Shown here piece after piece: positions 17,061 to 27,123 of a stretch of DNA of 64,000 nucleotides. This DNA comes from Luteibacter mycovicinus. Its GTDB lineage: Bacteria; Pseudomonadota; Gammaproteobacteria; Xanthomonadales; Rhodanobacteraceae. Made by a program: the position numbers and the translations under genes. Every line of letters starts with the position of its first letter. Position 1 is the stretch's first letter. Under the pieces are notes generated by a model. The model worked only from the letters and a program-made list of their open reading frames with translations. It did not search any database and was not told where the DNA came from. The DNA is taken from NCBI RefSeq assembly GCF_000745235.1, contig NZ_JQNL01000001.1, positions 62,001 to 126,000 of the forward strand, in the 5' to 3' direction.

Positions 17061-19061
17061 ATGCTAGACCAAGGCTTTCTCAAGGCACCACTCGGGCGGT
17101 TATCGCTCGATTCCCTTCCACTCCACGAGCCCATCCTGATCGGTACCTTCATCGGCGTCGCGGTGCTGGGCCTCGTCGTCGTCGCCGCGCTCACCTGGCT
17201 CGGCCGATGGGGCTGGCTCTGGCGTGAGTGGCTCACCAGCGTCGATCACAAGAAGATCGGCATCATGTACGTCATCCTCGGCATCATCATGCTGTTGCGC
17301 GGGTTTTCCGACGCGCTGATGATGCGCGCCCAGCAGGCGGTCGCCTTTGGCGCCAACCAGGGCTACCTGCCCGCCAGTCACTACGACCAGATCTTCACCG
17401 CGCACGGCACGATCATGATCTTCTTCGTGGCGATCCCGCTGGTGGTAGGCATCATCAACTTCGTGATGCCTCTGCAGATCGGCGCGCGCGATGTGGCTTT
17501 TCCGTATCTCAACAACCTCAGCTTCTGGCTGACTGCTTCCGGAGCGGTGCTGACGATGATCTCGCTCTTCGTGGGCGAGTTCGCGCGCACCGGCTGGTTG
17601 TCGTATGCCCCGCTGGCCGAGCTGCAGTACAGCCCCGACTCCGGTGTCGACTACTACCTGTGGTCACTGGAGATAGCGGGTGTCGGTACGACGCTGTCCG
17701 CGATCAACATGGTGGCGACCATCATCAAGATGCGTGCCCCCGGCATGACCCTGATGAAGATGCCGGTGTTCACCTGGACCGCGCTGTGCAGCAACATCCT
17801 GGCGATCGCGATCTTCCCGGCACTCACCGCGGCGTTCTTCCTGCTGATCCTGGATCGCTATGCCGGCACGCAGTTCTTCACGAACGAGCTGGGCGGCAGC
17901 CCGATGATGTACTGGAACATGGTCTGGATCTGGGGTCACCCGGAGGTGTACGTCCTGATCCTGCCCGCTTTCGGCATCTACTCCGAGATCACCTCCACGT
18001 TCACCGGCAAGCGGCTGTTCGGCTACTCCTCGATGGTCTACGCCACCGTGGTCATCACGCTGCTTTCGTACCTTGTCTGGCTGCATCACTTCTTCACCAT
18101 GGGCTCCGGCGCGTCGGTGAACTCGTTCTTCGGTATCGCGACGATGATCATCGCCATCCCGACCGGCGCCAAGGTATTCAACTGGCTGTTCACCATGTAT
18201 CGCGGCGAGATCCGCTTCGAGCTGCCGATGATGTGGGTGGTCGCGTTCATGCTGACCTTCGTGGTCGGTGGCATGACCGGCGTGCTGCTGGCGGTGCCGC
18301 CGGCGGACTTCGTGCTGCACAACTCGCTGTTCCTCGTCGCCCACTTCCACAACACGATCATCGGCGGTGTGGTGTTCGGCCTCTTCGCTGGCATGACCTA
18401 CTGGTTCCCCAAGGCCTTCGGTTTCCGGATGGACGAGTTCTGGGGCAAGGTCGCCTTCTGGGGCTGGGTGGTCGGTTACTGGGTGGCCTGGACGCCGATC
18501 TACATCGTCGGCCTGATGGGTGTGCCGCGTCGCGTGCACCACCTGGACGATGCCTCGCTGCGCCCCTACTTCGTCGTCGCGGCCATCGGTGCGGTCATCA
18601 TCCTGATCGGCATCCTCGGCTTCGTCATGAGCATCGTCATGGGTATCGTGAAGCGCAAGGCACTGGCCGACGTTACCGGCGATCCATGGAACGCCCGCAC
18701 GCTCGAGTGGTCGACCTCGTCGCCGCCGCCGGCCTATAACTTCGCCTTCCAGCCGGTCGTGCACGACCTCGACGCCTGGCACGACATGAAGGAAAACGGT
18801 TATGTCCGCCCGACCACAGGCTTCAATCCGGTGCATATGCCGCGCAACACGGGTGTCGGCATCTATGTGGCCGCATTGAGCCTGACCCTCGGCTTCGGCA
18901 TGGTCTGGTACATCTGGTGGCTTGCCGCGATCAGCTTCGTCGGCATCGCGCTGGTCTCGATCCTGCACACTTTCAACTATCGCCGCGACTACTTCATTCC
19001 CGGGCACGAGATCGCCGTGACGGAAGACGCGCGCACGCGTTCACTGGCCACGGGAGCCTGA
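17061..19061 (+). CDS. cyoB: cytochrome bo3 ubiquinol oxidase subunit I
   Basis: 666 aa catalytic subunit (E. coli 663 aa). Haem and CuB ligands are visible in [21 protein letters not shown] (His and cross-linked Tyr), LHHFF and [11 protein letters not shown]. Quinol-site residues corresponding to Arg71/Asp75 of E. coli lie in [10 protein letters not shown]. About 15 membrane helices. It couples oxygen reduction to proton pumping. ATG 17061 (MLDQGFL) is chosen over GTG 17028 by comparison with the family length. Confidence 0.97.
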   Translation: MLDQGFLKAPLGRLSLDSLPLHEPILIGTFIGVAVLGLVVVAALTWLGRWGWLWREWLTSVDHKKIGIMYVILGIIMLLRGFSDALMMRAQQAVAFGANQGYLPASHYDQIFTAHGTIMIFFVAIPLVVGIINFVMPLQIGARDVAFPYLNNLSFWLTASGAVLTMISLFVGEFARTGWLSYAPLAELQYSPDSGVDYYLWSLEIAGVGTTLSAINMVATIIKMRAPGMTLMKMPVFTWTALCSNILAIAIFPALTAAFFLLILDRYAGTQFFTNELGGSPMMYWNMVWIWGHPEVYVLILPAFGIYSEITSTFTGKRLFGYSSMVYATVVITLLSYLVWLHHFFTMGSGASVNSFFGIATMIIAIPTGAKVFNWLFTMYRGEIRFELPMMWVVAFMLTFVVGGMTGVLLAVPPADFVLHNSLFLVAHFHNTIIGGVVFGLFAGMTYWFPKAFGFRMDEFWGKVAFWGWVVGYWVAWTPIYIVGLMGVPRRVHHLDDASLRPYFVVAAIGAVIILIGILGFVMSIVMGIVKRKALADVTGDPWNARTLEWSTSSPPPAYNFAFQPVVHDLDAWHDMKENGYVRPTTGFNPVHMPRNTGVGIYVAALSLTLGFGMVWYIWWLAAISFVGIALVSILHTFNYRRDYFIPGHEIAVTEDARTRSLATGA

Positions 19062-19062
19062 T

Positions 19063-19707
19063 ATGAGCAGCAACGTAGCCATGCCGAGCCGCCACGACGG
19101 TTCCGTAGCCACCCGCACCTGGTTCGTCGCCACGGAAGATCACGCACACGGTGGCGGAGCCACCCTGATCGGGTTCTGGATCTATCTGATGAGCGATGCG
19201 CTCATCTTCGCCTCGCTGTTCGCGGTGTTCGGCGTGCTCGGCCGCAACTATGCCGGCGGCCCCGGCCCGAAGCAGCTGTTCGACCTGTCGCTGGTCGCCC
19301 TCAATACCGGCTTGCTGCTGGCGTCGTCCATCACCTTCGGCATCGCGATGATGGCGATGGAGTCGGATCGCGTGAAGCGGACGATGTTCTGGCTCGTCAT
19401 CACCGGCTTGCTGGGCCTCGGCTTCCTGTGCGTCGAGATGCACGAGTTCGCCGAACTCGTCGCCCAGGGCGCCACACCCCAGCGCAGTGCCTTCCTCTCG
19501 ATTTTCTTCACGCTGGTCGGGACCCACGGCGCCCATGTCGCATTCGGTCTGATCTGGCTGGTGACCATGCTGATCCAGATCGGTCAGCGAGGCCTCCACG
19601 TCGAGAACCGCCGCCGCATCGTCTGCCTTTCGATGTTCTGGCACTTCCTCGACATCGTCTGGATCGGCGTCTTCACCTTCGTCTATCTGTATGGAGTCAT
19701 CCGGTGA
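19063..19707 (+). CDS. cyoC: cytochrome bo3 ubiquinol oxidase subunit III
   Basis: 214 aa with five membrane helices, matching E. coli CyoC (204 aa). Contains GFWIYLMSDALIFASLFA and FWHFLDIVWIGVFTFVYL, the conserved helices of the subunit. Starts one base after cyoB, and its stop overlaps the cyoD GTG. Confidence 0.96.
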   Translation: MSSNVAMPSRHDGSVATRTWFVATEDHAHGGGATLIGFWIYLMSDALIFASLFAVFGVLGRNYAGGPGPKQLFDLSLVALNTGLLLASSITFGIAMMAMESDRVKRTMFWLVITGLLGLGFLCVEMHEFAELVAQGATPQRSAFLSIFFTLVGTHGAHVAFGLIWLVTMLIQIGQRGLHVENRRRIVCLSMFWHFLDIVWIGVFTFVYLYGVIR

Positions 19708-20081
19708 CCACTTCCGCCGCCTCCCATCCCGCCGACCACGGCCACAGCCACGGCAACAAGCAACGTTTCATCACCGGCTCCGCCCTTGCCGTTCTGCTCA
19801 CCGCGATTCCTTTCTGGCTGGTGATGAGCGGCGGACTGCACAGCGGCAGCGCCACGGCCCTGACGATCTTCGCCTTCGCCATGGTCCAGATCGTCGTCCA
19901 TGTCGTTTACTTCCTGCATGTGGACACGAAGAGCGAGGGCGGATGGACGCTGATGGCGACCCTCTTCACGGCCATCATCGTCGTTCTGACGATCGTCGGT
20001 TCGATCTGGGTGATGTATCACCTGGACGTCAACATGATGCCGATGCCCACAGCGCCGGGCGGCATGGGCGCGATGCACTGA
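19704..20081 (+). CDS. cyoD: cytochrome bo3 ubiquinol oxidase subunit IV
   Basis: 125 aa, three membrane helices, with IVVHVVYFLHVDTKSEGGW as family signature. His-rich start (HPADHGHSHGN). Begins at GTG 19704 as a GTGA overlap with cyoC; a longer frame upstream is a shadow. It assists assembly of the CuB site. No cyoE follows inside the window. Confidence 0.93.
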   Translation: MTTSAASHPADHGHSHGNKQRFITGSALAVLLTAIPFWLVMSGGLHSGSATALTIFAFAMVQIVVHVVYFLHVDTKSEGGWTLMATLFTAIIVVLTIVGSIWVMYHLDVNMMPMPTAPGGMGAMH

Positions 20082-20295
20082 GTGTCCGTCGGGCCGGGGC
20101 GGACCGGGAGCGATCGTCGACATGAACGGAGGGATGTCGTTCGCAAGAAGTTGCTTCGGGGCGTGGCTACACTTCGCCGCACGTCGCCGCGATTGATCTT
20201 CAGGCGTGGCGTCCGCACATCCGGAACAGGACGCCTCGCACGAACTTTCCGTCGTGCGGCGACTCAAACCGCCATCCCGCGCTTCGGACACACAC

Positions 20296-21138
20296 ATGAA
20301 AAAGACGTTGCTTGCCCTTAGCCTGATGTTTGTCGCCGCGGCCGCCAGCGCAGGCGATTCGCCGAAGGACGTCCAGGCGATGATCGGCCGTGGCGACTTC
20401 CCCGCCGCCGAGACGGCGTTGCGTGAGGCCGTTTCGGAACACCCGCAGAGCGCCAAGGCGCACTACGTGCTGGCGGAAGTCCTGGCGCACGAAGGCAACA
20501 TCGGTGAGGCCCGGGCGGAAGCCAACAAGGCCGCCACGCTGGATCCGGCGACCCGTTTCACCGATCCCGCCCGGTTCCAGCAGTTCCAGAGCAAACTCAA
20601 CCAGGCCATGGCGCCGCCGTCGGCCAGTCGCCCGGCTGCCCGCCAGGCGGCTTACGGCGGTGCCCCGGCGGTGGCACCTCCGAAGGAGGCGTCCTTTCCA
20701 TGGTCTGGACTTCTGATCGGCGCAGGAGTTATCGCGCTCATCGCCTTCCTGTGGTCTCGCCGCCGCCGTGATGTTGCGCCGCCTTTCGCCGGCGCGCCTT
20801 ATGGTTCGCCCATGAACGGTGGCCCGGGCCCGGGTTATGGGCCGAACTACGGTTACCCGCCGCAGGCTCCCTCGTCGGGCGCCGGTGCCGCGGTGGCCGC
20901 GGGTCTGGGTGGTCTGGCCGCGGGCGCCCTGCTCCACGAGGCGTTTCGTAGCCACGGCTCGGGTGAGACCTCGCGCGAGGCGGGCTTCGCCAATCCACCG
21001 CCGCAGCAGGACGCCTCTCCGTCCGGTCAGGCGTATGACGACCTGCGCGACGATCCGATCGACATGGGCAACAACGACAGCTCGTGGGATCAGGGCGATT
21101 CGGGCGACAGCGGGAGCTTCGACGATAACCAGTGGTAA
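20296..21138 (+). CDS. exported TPR-repeat membrane protein
   Basis: 280 aa. Cleavable signal peptide (ends ASA), then one or two tetratricopeptide-like helical pairs (about 22-90: DFPAAETALREAVSEHP, AHYVLAEVLAHEGNIGEARAEA), a Pro/Ala linker, one membrane helix (about 135-152) followed by RRRR, and a Gly/Pro/Tyr and Asp/Ser-rich low-complexity tail. Function unknown; the topology suggests a periplasmic TPR domain tethered to the inner membrane. Confidence 0.75.
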   Translation: MKKTLLALSLMFVAAAASAGDSPKDVQAMIGRGDFPAAETALREAVSEHPQSAKAHYVLAEVLAHEGNIGEARAEANKAATLDPATRFTDPARFQQFQSKLNQAMAPPSASRPAARQAAYGGAPAVAPPKEASFPWSGLLIGAGVIALIAFLWSRRRRDVAPPFAGAPYGSPMNGGPGPGYGPNYGYPPQAPSSGAGAAVAAGLGGLAAGALLHEAFRSHGSGETSREAGFANPPPQQDASPSGQAYDDLRDDPIDMGNNDSSWDQGDSGDSGSFDDNQW

Positions 21139-21192
21139 AACCTATGCTACGTTTCCCGCGCAGGGGGCAGTTTGTCGCGGGAGAACGGGCGC

Positions 21193-22983
21193 ATGGCTGT
21201 CATCGTCGGGGCGGGCCGCAAAGGCCTGTGGGTGGGGTTGTTCGGTTGCATGATGGTAAACACGGCGCCCGCTGCATTCGCAGCGGCGGCGCCGGGTTTC
21301 AATGTCGGTTCCGCTAACGTCGCGGTAGCCGACCCAGCGGTACCGAGGCCGCCGGGCAAGGCGTGCACGGTCGAGCTGTTCGAGGGTTTCAGCTTTACCG
21401 ACTTCTCCAACCACCCATATACGTATGCGCCACCGGTGGGCTGCGGCAAGTCGTGGTCGAAGGTCGTGCTGGAAGCGGATTTCTCCGTCACCGCCGGAAG
21501 GCAGTTCGACCGCACCGCGTCCTTGTGGCTCGGCGGTGCGAACATCTATTTCGGTACCACGCAGGAACCTTCAGCCGCCGTCTCGCCGAGCTGGCACATC
21601 GAACGCGATGTCAGCGACTTCGCGAGTCTGCTCGGCAATGCGCAGACGGGTCAGGCCATCCTGGGCAACGTCGTCGACGGAACCTATACCGGTGTGATCA
21701 GTGGCTCGGCTCGGCTGGTCTTCTATCCCGCGAACGTACTGGCACCGAAGGTCGATGCCCCGGATGCGGTATTCCCGCTATCGGACGGCACGGCGGGCGG
21801 TCCGGTCACCCTGAACACCGGCGCGGACGTCCTCTCACGCACGCTGACCTTGCCGACGAACGTCGAGCGCGCCTACCTGGATGTCTTCGCCCAGGGCCAG
21901 GGTGGTGACGAGTTCTGGTACTCCTGTGTGCCCGATGCGCTGGCTGAGGAGGCTCAGAGCTGCGGCGGCGGTTCGTACCGCGAGGTGCAGGTATCGATCG
22001 ACGGAACCGCGGCAGGCGTCGCGCCGGTGTATCCGTGGATCTTCACCGGTGGCATCGATCCGTACATGTGGCGGCCCACGCCGGGCGTGCAGACGCTGAA
22101 TTTCCTGCCCTATCGCGTGGACCTCACGCCGTTCGCCGCGTTGCTCAATGACGGCAAGGCGCATGCGGTGGCGATCGGCGTTACGGGAGCCAATGGCTAT
22201 TTCGCGGTCACCGGCAACCTCTTCGTCTATCTCGATCGCGGCCGCAAGGTTCTCACGGGCAGCGTCACGGCCAATACGTTGCAGGGTCAGGCAGCCGTCG
22301 CCGCGGTCGACAACCGGCTGACCGACAACGCCGGAGTCGTCGGGGGCTCGGTGGCCACCCAGGCGTCGCGTCGCTTCCGCACCGCGGGCTATGTCGATAC
22401 GTCTCACGGCAGGGTCACCACCGACGTGACGCAGACGGTGGCCTTCCGCAACACCCAGACCTTCGCCATCGACCCATCGCGGTATGACCAGCGCATCGAT
22501 CAGCTGTCCACGGTCGACAGCACGACGAAGACACGGCAGGGTCCGTTCGGCGTTACCGTCACCAGCGAGGCGCATTTCGATTATCCACTGGTCGCCAGTT
22601 TCCGTTACACGTTCGACGCGGCCGGCAACGTCGCGACGGCGCCGAGCGCTGTCACGCAGGGCTATTCGAGGCAGTTCACGAAGAAGCTGGGCAGCCTCGT
22701 TCTCTATCGCAGCGACGTGGACAACAGCATCGATACCGCGGACACGCTGGTCTTCACGGACGGTGCGGTGACCAGCCACACCGGCCAGCGCAGCACGCAG
22801 GTGTTCCGCTTCAAGGACAACCTTGGCAGTTGCTACGGAAGGGATATCGCGACCGCGACAGGCGTACTGACCGCGGCGACGGATGGCGGCGATTGCGCGA
22901 AGGGGCGTAACCAGGTGCTGTGGTTCACACACCCGGATGGATCGCCGGATACGTCACGGACGGAAGACCCGGGTCTCTTCTGA
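21193..22983 (+). CDS. secreted PNGase A-like peptide-N-glycanase
   Basis: 596 aa with a signal peptide. The segment ELFEGFSFTDFSNHPY, AGRQFDRTASLWLGGANIYFG and SWHIERDVSDF match the core of the plant/fungal peptide-N4-(N-acetyl-beta-glucosaminyl)asparagine amidase A family. Homologues from acidobacteria and Rhodanobacteraceae have been described as acid-active N-glycanases that remove N-glycans, including core alpha-1,3-fucosylated ones. A role in attacking plant or fungal glycoproteins is inferred. ATG 21193 has GGGAG about nine bases upstream. Single gene ending in a stem-loop. Confidence 0.85.
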   Translation: MAVIVGAGRKGLWVGLFGCMMVNTAPAAFAAAAPGFNVGSANVAVADPAVPRPPGKACTVELFEGFSFTDFSNHPYTYAPPVGCGKSWSKVVLEADFSVTAGRQFDRTASLWLGGANIYFGTTQEPSAAVSPSWHIERDVSDFASLLGNAQTGQAILGNVVDGTYTGVISGSARLVFYPANVLAPKVDAPDAVFPLSDGTAGGPVTLNTGADVLSRTLTLPTNVERAYLDVFAQGQGGDEFWYSCVPDALAEEAQSCGGGSYREVQVSIDGTAAGVAPVYPWIFTGGIDPYMWRPTPGVQTLNFLPYRVDLTPFAALLNDGKAHAVAIGVTGANGYFAVTGNLFVYLDRGRKVLTGSVTANTLQGQAAVAAVDNRLTDNAGVVGGSVATQASRRFRTAGYVDTSHGRVTTDVTQTVAFRNTQTFAIDPSRYDQRIDQLSTVDSTTKTRQGPFGVTVTSEAHFDYPLVASFRYTFDAAGNVATAPSAVTQGYSRQFTKKLGSLVLYRSDVDNSIDTADTLVFTDGAVTSHTGQRSTQVFRFKDNLGSCYGRDIATATGVLTAATDGGDCAKGRNQVLWFTHPDGSPDTSRTEDPGLF

Positions 22984-22996
22984 ACCAGGCTGTGGT

Positions 22997-23022
22997 GGGA
23001 GCCCGCCGTCATTGCGGCTCCC
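22997..23022 (+). terminator. stem-loop after the PNGase A gene
   Basis: GGGAGCC (22997-23003) pairs with GGCTCCC (23016-23022) around a 12-base loop, with extra TGTG/CACA pairing outside. No T-run follows, so termination may be rho-assisted. It sits 14 bases after the stop. Confidence 0.4.
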
Positions 23023-23062
23023 TATCACAGGGATGTGTCGATACGGGTGGCGTCTTCGGATC

Positions 23063-23068
23063 TATAAT
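23063..23068 (+). promoter_or_regulatory. perfect -10 box for the ketosynthase gene
   Basis: TATAAT, exact consensus, 34 bases before ATG 23102. No clear -35 hexamer at the right distance. An inverted repeat TCCCT-N5-AGGGA at 23019-23033 lies 30 bases upstream and could be an activator site; it shares bases with the terminator stem. Confidence 0.45.
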
Positions 23069-23101
23069 GGGGAATTCATCTGTATCGGTACCCGTCCGGG
23101 C

Positions 23102-24973
23102 ATGGCTATCCTGAAAACGAATCAAGTCCTCGTCACCGTCGGCACGGCCTGCACCTTGTCGGCCGTCGGTTCGACGGAAACCTATCAGGCCCTCGTCGCC
23201 CGGTCGGAAGAATTCCTTCCGCTGGCCGCGTTCGACGCGGGTCTGGTGGAGATCGATCCGGAATCCGCCAGCGCAGCGGACGGCATGCGCTGGGCCGGGG
23301 GCGAACACGCAGGTGAGCCTGTCACGCTGGACGAACTGAAGCGCCTGCACGGCGACAGTCTCCGCGCCAACAGCGGCATACGCCATGTGCCCAACGTGCG
23401 CGAACTGGCGCCGCGCGTGGTAACCGACATCGCCGCACCGTTGCCGCACGACCTGGAGACCGTCGGACTGCGTCGCCTCGCCGGTCTGCGATATGAGGAT
23501 ATCCGCGCGTCGAAGCTCAAGGACATGCACGGTCTTTTCCAGGATGATCCGTTGCTCAGCCCGTCGTTGCAGGCCCAGCTGTTCGCCTATGGCGCGCTCG
23601 GCGCGCTGGCCGGGCTGCCGCGCCCGCTGTCCGAACTGGTCCCCAACCCGTTCGGCTTCCGTGTGGCGTCAGCGACGGCATTCGGCGGTAACGAAGCGCT
23701 GGGCCAATGGCTGCGGCCGGATGCGCCGCTGCCCGAAGGCGGCTTTCCGAAGGACACCTTCGCGGTCCGGCTGGCGCACTCGCTGGGTTCGCACGGCCCT
23801 GCCCTCGTCTCGACCATGCTGTCGCCGTCGTACAGCATCAGCCGCGTTCTGAAGAACCCGGAACTGCGCGAGTCGCTGCGCTCCGACGATGTCGGCTTCA
23901 TGCGCGTCCCGCAGGCGCCGATGACCGCCGTGGGCGCCTGCGCGTCGAGTCTGGTCGCGCTGGCGGACATCGCGCCGCAGCTGCTGTTCGACTACCCCGG
24001 TTTTCAGAAGCCGCAGATGGTGCTCCTTACCGCGGCCGACGCCGCGCTGCAGCCACGCTTCGGCATCCTCGAAGCGTTCGGTGGCGGTGCGCTGATGACC
24101 GGCGACAAGCTGGCCGCCAAGAACGCCGCGCACGACGACGGCAATGTACGCAGCGTGCACGATTCGCTCGCGCCTTTCGACATCGATGCCGACGGCACCG
24201 TGGTCGGCCACGGGGGCTCGGGCCTGCTGGTGACGACCCTGGAGTTCGCCCTCACCAACCAGCTGGATATTACGTCCATCATCGTCGGCTGGGGCCAGAG
24301 TGCGGAAGCCGGTGGCAAGGCGCATTTCGCCGGTGTCGGCTTCGGCGGTGAGAACGCGCTGGTACAGGCGCTCGACATGGCCCATGCCGGCCATGGTTAC
24401 GGCGTGCACGACTTCCAGTACCTCGCGGCGCACGCGACGGGCACGCGTACCAACTCCAAGACCGACCTCGGCACCGCACTGGCTGGCTTACGCGGCGCGG
24501 CGCAGCGGCAGGGTGTCGAGGGTGATCTGCCCAAGCTCTTCGTGGGCACGCCGAAGGCCGTCGGCGACGGTCACACGATGGGCGAGACCGGCCTGAAGGC
24601 GCTGTCTCAGGCATTGCAGTTCGTACTCGGCCGCAAGGCGCCCGGCGTCCCGACACTGCGCCGGCTGGACCCCGACCTGGCCGATGTCGCGGCGCACTTC
24701 CATCTGCAGGCCGACCCGTCCGACGGCAACGCGGACGGTGGCGCCATCTGCGCCACGCAGGGTTTCGGCGGCTACAACGGCGCGGTGGCCCTGCGCTCCG
24801 CGACACCGGCGACGATCGCGAAATACGAAGGCGATCCGGCGGTACTCGAAGCGTATCTCGCCGCGTGGCCGACGGTCCGCGCCGACCGCGAGAAGCGTGA
24901 GCGCGTCGCCCGCCGTAGCCCCAGGCTCGCCCTCAACATGGCCGAGACGCACCGCTGGATCGGCCTGGACTGA
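23102..24973 (+). CDS. stand-alone beta-ketoacyl synthase
   Basis: 623 aa ketosynthase of the thiolase fold with an intact Cys-His-His triad: Cys280 (VGACASS), His444 (AAHATGTRTNSKTD) and His491 (GDGHTMGETG). The protein is some 200 residues longer than FabF/FabB, with an extended N-terminal half, and resembles KS domains of large iterative synthases rather than the housekeeping enzymes. No acyl carrier protein, ketoreductase or acyltransferase gene is adjacent. It likely condenses acyl chains for a lipid or secondary product. Its stop abuts the stop of the convergent kinase gene. Confidence 0.85.
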   Translation: MAILKTNQVLVTVGTACTLSAVGSTETYQALVARSEEFLPLAAFDAGLVEIDPESASAADGMRWAGGEHAGEPVTLDELKRLHGDSLRANSGIRHVPNVRELAPRVVTDIAAPLPHDLETVGLRRLAGLRYEDIRASKLKDMHGLFQDDPLLSPSLQAQLFAYGALGALAGLPRPLSELVPNPFGFRVASATAFGGNEALGQWLRPDAPLPEGGFPKDTFAVRLAHSLGSHGPALVSTMLSPSYSISRVLKNPELRESLRSDDVGFMRVPQAPMTAVGACASSLVALADIAPQLLFDYPGFQKPQMVLLTAADAALQPRFGILEAFGGGALMTGDKLAAKNAAHDDGNVRSVHDSLAPFDIDADGTVVGHGGSGLLVTTLEFALTNQLDITSIIVGWGQSAEAGGKAHFAGVGFGGENALVQALDMAHAGHGYGVHDFQYLAAHATGTRTNSKTDLGTALAGLRGAAQRQGVEGDLPKLFVGTPKAVGDGHTMGETGLKALSQALQFVLGRKAPGVPTLRRLDPDLADVAAHFHLQADPSDGNADGGAICATQGFGGYNGAVALRSATPATIAKYEGDPAVLEAYLAAWPTVRADREKRERVARRSPRLALNMAETHRWIGLD

Positions 24974-26299
24974 TCACTGGGCGGATGCGACGAGGGGCAG
25001 TTCGATCAGCGCGAGCAGCCCCCCTTCCACGCGATTCGACAGCGTCAGGCGGCCGCCGTGCTCCTGCACGATGTCGCTGACGATCGACAGGCCAAGGCCC
25101 AGACTGCCCGGTCGCGCGTTACGGGACGGGTCCAGCCGGACGAAGGGCTCGATCGCTTCGGCCAGCTGATGAGCCGGGATGCCGGGGCCGTCGTCCCCAA
25201 TCGTCACCGCCACCCGGTCGCCGGCGGATGTGGCGATCACATCGATGCGCGAGCCGAACGCGATCGCGTTCTCGAGCAGGTTGCCGACCGCCCGCTGGAT
25301 CGCATTCGGTTTGCACACGACCGTCAGGGCATCCGGCCCGGTGTAGTGGATCTCGACACCGGCATCCGCGTACTCGTCGCAAATCGTCTGCAACAGTGCC
25401 GCAAGATCGAGCGGCTCGAAGGCTTCCGACGAACTCCGGTTGCCTAGATAGCCGAGTGCGGAGGTCACCATGTCCTGCATCAGGATGGTCTCGCGCGACA
25501 GCTTCTGCACCATCTGTGTCGGTTCCGCCGTGTCCAGCTGGAGACGCATGCGGGTCAACGGCGATCGCATGTCGTGACTTATCGCGGCCAACATGCGGGT
25601 GCGGTCCTGGATCGAGCGCGTTACGCGCTCCTGCATCAGGTTGAACGCGTGCGCGGCACGCCGGATCTCGAGCGGACCTTCTTCCGCCAGTGGCACGAAC
25701 GACATCTGTTCACCGAACGTCGTGACCTGGTCGGACAGCCGCCGCAGCGGACGTATGACCAGCCATACCGCCCATGCGGACATGAGAACGACCGCGACAC
25801 CCAGAAAGACAAGTGCCCCGACCAACGGGAAGGTCAGCCGTCGACGGGTGCCGTTGACGGCATGCGTACGCACCGCAAGCGTCTGCTCGCCCAGGCCGAC
25901 AAGGATCTGCACACGGGTCTCGAGCGGCGCATCGCTGCATTCGCGCACGGTGACCTTGCCGCTCGTCGTGGCAAGGTCGTCCTGGAGCACCGCTTCGAGC
26001 TCACGCGTGTCTTTGGATAGCACGTCGCACACCGATGCCGCCGTCGCCAGTCTGGCCTCGGTAAGCGGCCAGCGCACGCCGGCCAGCAACGCGGCGCGAT
26101 CGCGCTCCGGGACGCCACGCAAACCGTCCACCAGACTTTCGATACGAAAGGCGACCGACCACGGCCACGGTGGACGCGGTGGCGCGTTGGGGTAAAGCCA
26201 CGAAAACAGCGCGAGGGAAAACAGGAAGGTGACCGTCGACGAACTGGCCGTGATCATCAGAATCTGGCCGACGGTACTGCGGAAGAAGCGGCCGATCAT
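24974..26299 (-). CDS. sensor histidine kinase of the efflux locus
   Basis: 441 aa. Two membrane segments (about 12-34 and 157-183) flank a periplasmic domain of about 120 aa; HAMP follows; the phospho-acceptor His242 is in AAISHDMRSPLTRMR; ATPase motifs include NLLENA, IGDDGPGIP and GSLGLGLSIV. Overlaps the response-regulator stop as ATGA. Divergence from the mdt-like pump implies it controls efflux in response to envelope stress or a drug, as BaeSR does for mdtABC in E. coli. Confidence 0.93.
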   Translation of the reverse strand: MIGRFFRSTVGQILMITASSSTVTFLFSLALFSWLYPNAPPRPPWPWSVAFRIESLVDGLRGVPERDRAALLAGVRWPLTEARLATAASVCDVLSKDTRELEAVLQDDLATTSGKVTVRECSDAPLETRVQILVGLGEQTLAVRTHAVNGTRRRLTFPLVGALVFLGVAVVLMSAWAVWLVIRPLRRLSDQVTTFGEQMSFVPLAEEGPLEIRRAAHAFNLMQERVTRSIQDRTRMLAAISHDMRSPLTRMRLQLDTAEPTQMVQKLSRETILMQDMVTSALGYLGNRSSSEAFEPLDLAALLQTICDEYADAGVEIHYTGPDALTVVCKPNAIQRAVGNLLENAIAFGSRIDVIATSAGDRVAVTIGDDGPGIPAHQLAEAIEPFVRLDPSRNARPGSLGLGLSIVSDIVQEHGGRLTLSNRVEGGLLALIELPLVASAQ

Positions 26300-27021
26300 C
26301 CGGCGGTCACATCGCGCTGAAATGCATAACCATCCGACCGCATGGTGCGAATGGGATCGTCGAGCGGATCGGTTCCGGCCAGCTTGCGACGCAGCCGACT
26401 GATGAGCAGATCCACCGAGCGCGCGGAGATCGGAAAGCCCTGGCCACGGGTCAGGCCGATGAGCTCGTCACGCGAGAGCACCTCGCGCGGATGCTGACAC
26501 AGCGCGAGCAACAGATCCGTCTCCGTACCTGTCAAGGGAATGCGCACGCCCGCGTCACTGCGCAGAAAGCGTTTTGCCGGAAAAAAGGTAAAGCCCTGGA
26601 AGCGCAGCACCAGGCCATCCGCGCCGCTTGCGGCGACCGTGGGAGCATCGGCCGTCATGGGTCGACGCAGCACGGCACGGATTCGCGCCACCAGTTCACG
26701 CAGATCCACCGGCTTGGTCATGTAATCGTCCGCGCCCAGCTCGAGCCCGACCACTTTGTCGGTGGACTCACCCAGCGCGGTAAGCATGATGATCCGCGGC
26801 GAACCCCTGGCCTGCATGCGGCGGCAGAACGACAGCCCGTCCTCCCCGGGCAGCATCACGTCGAGCAGCATCACCTCGACATCGCCGCGTGCCAGCAGGG
26901 GCTCCGCCGCTTCCGCGCTGTCGGCTTCGGAGACGACGAACCCCTTCCCTCGCAGGAAGTCCGCCAGCGGCTGGCGAATACCGGGGTCGTCCTCGACCAG
27001 GAGAATGTGCGGAGTGGCCAA
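26296..27021 (-). CDS. OmpR-family response regulator of the efflux locus
   Basis: About 241 aa when started from TTG 27021 (HILLVEDDPGIRQ follows), the usual OmpR length. Phospho-acceptor Asp54 in VMLLDVMLP, conserved TAL and K in DDYMTKPVD. C-terminal winged helix with SRDELIG and SVDLLISRLRRKL. An ATG at 27147 would add 42 residues with no match to the family and would run across the AT-rich control region, so TTG is preferred though uncertain. Confidence 0.9.
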   Translation of the reverse strand: MATPHILLVEDDPGIRQPLADFLRGKGFVVSEADSAEAAEPLLARGDVEVMLLDVMLPGEDGLSFCRRMQARGSPRIIMLTALGESTDKVVGLELGADDYMTKPVDLRELVARIRAVLRRPMTADAPTVAASGADGLVLRFQGFTFFPAKRFLRSDAGVRIPLTGTETDLLLALCQHPREVLSRDELIGLTRGQGFPISARSVDLLISRLRRKLAGTDPLDDPIRTMRSDGYAFQRDVTAG

Positions 27022-27095
27022 CGCGCCCTGCCTTTTTGCGGTTCGTCGATATTCTGCGGCATCACCGAGGCGGATAACCAGCGAATGCGGTGTTT

Positions 27096-27123
27096 GTTTA
27101 AATACTGACACACTGTGTAAATG
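27096..27123. promoter_or_regulatory. candidate response-regulator binding region in the mdt divergent gap
   Basis: Two related 9-base words, GTTTAAATA (27096) and GTGTAAATG (27115), are spaced 19 bases apart, close to two helical turns, and a perfect ACACA-C-TGTGT palindrome lies at 27108-27118. The stretch is AT-rich compared with both flanking genes. OmpR-family regulators usually bind direct repeats like these. Confidence 0.35.

Noticed and set aside
17664..19007. 447-codon minus-strand frame opposite cyoB
   Set aside because: His/Asp/Arg-rich shadow of a well conserved oxidase subunit.
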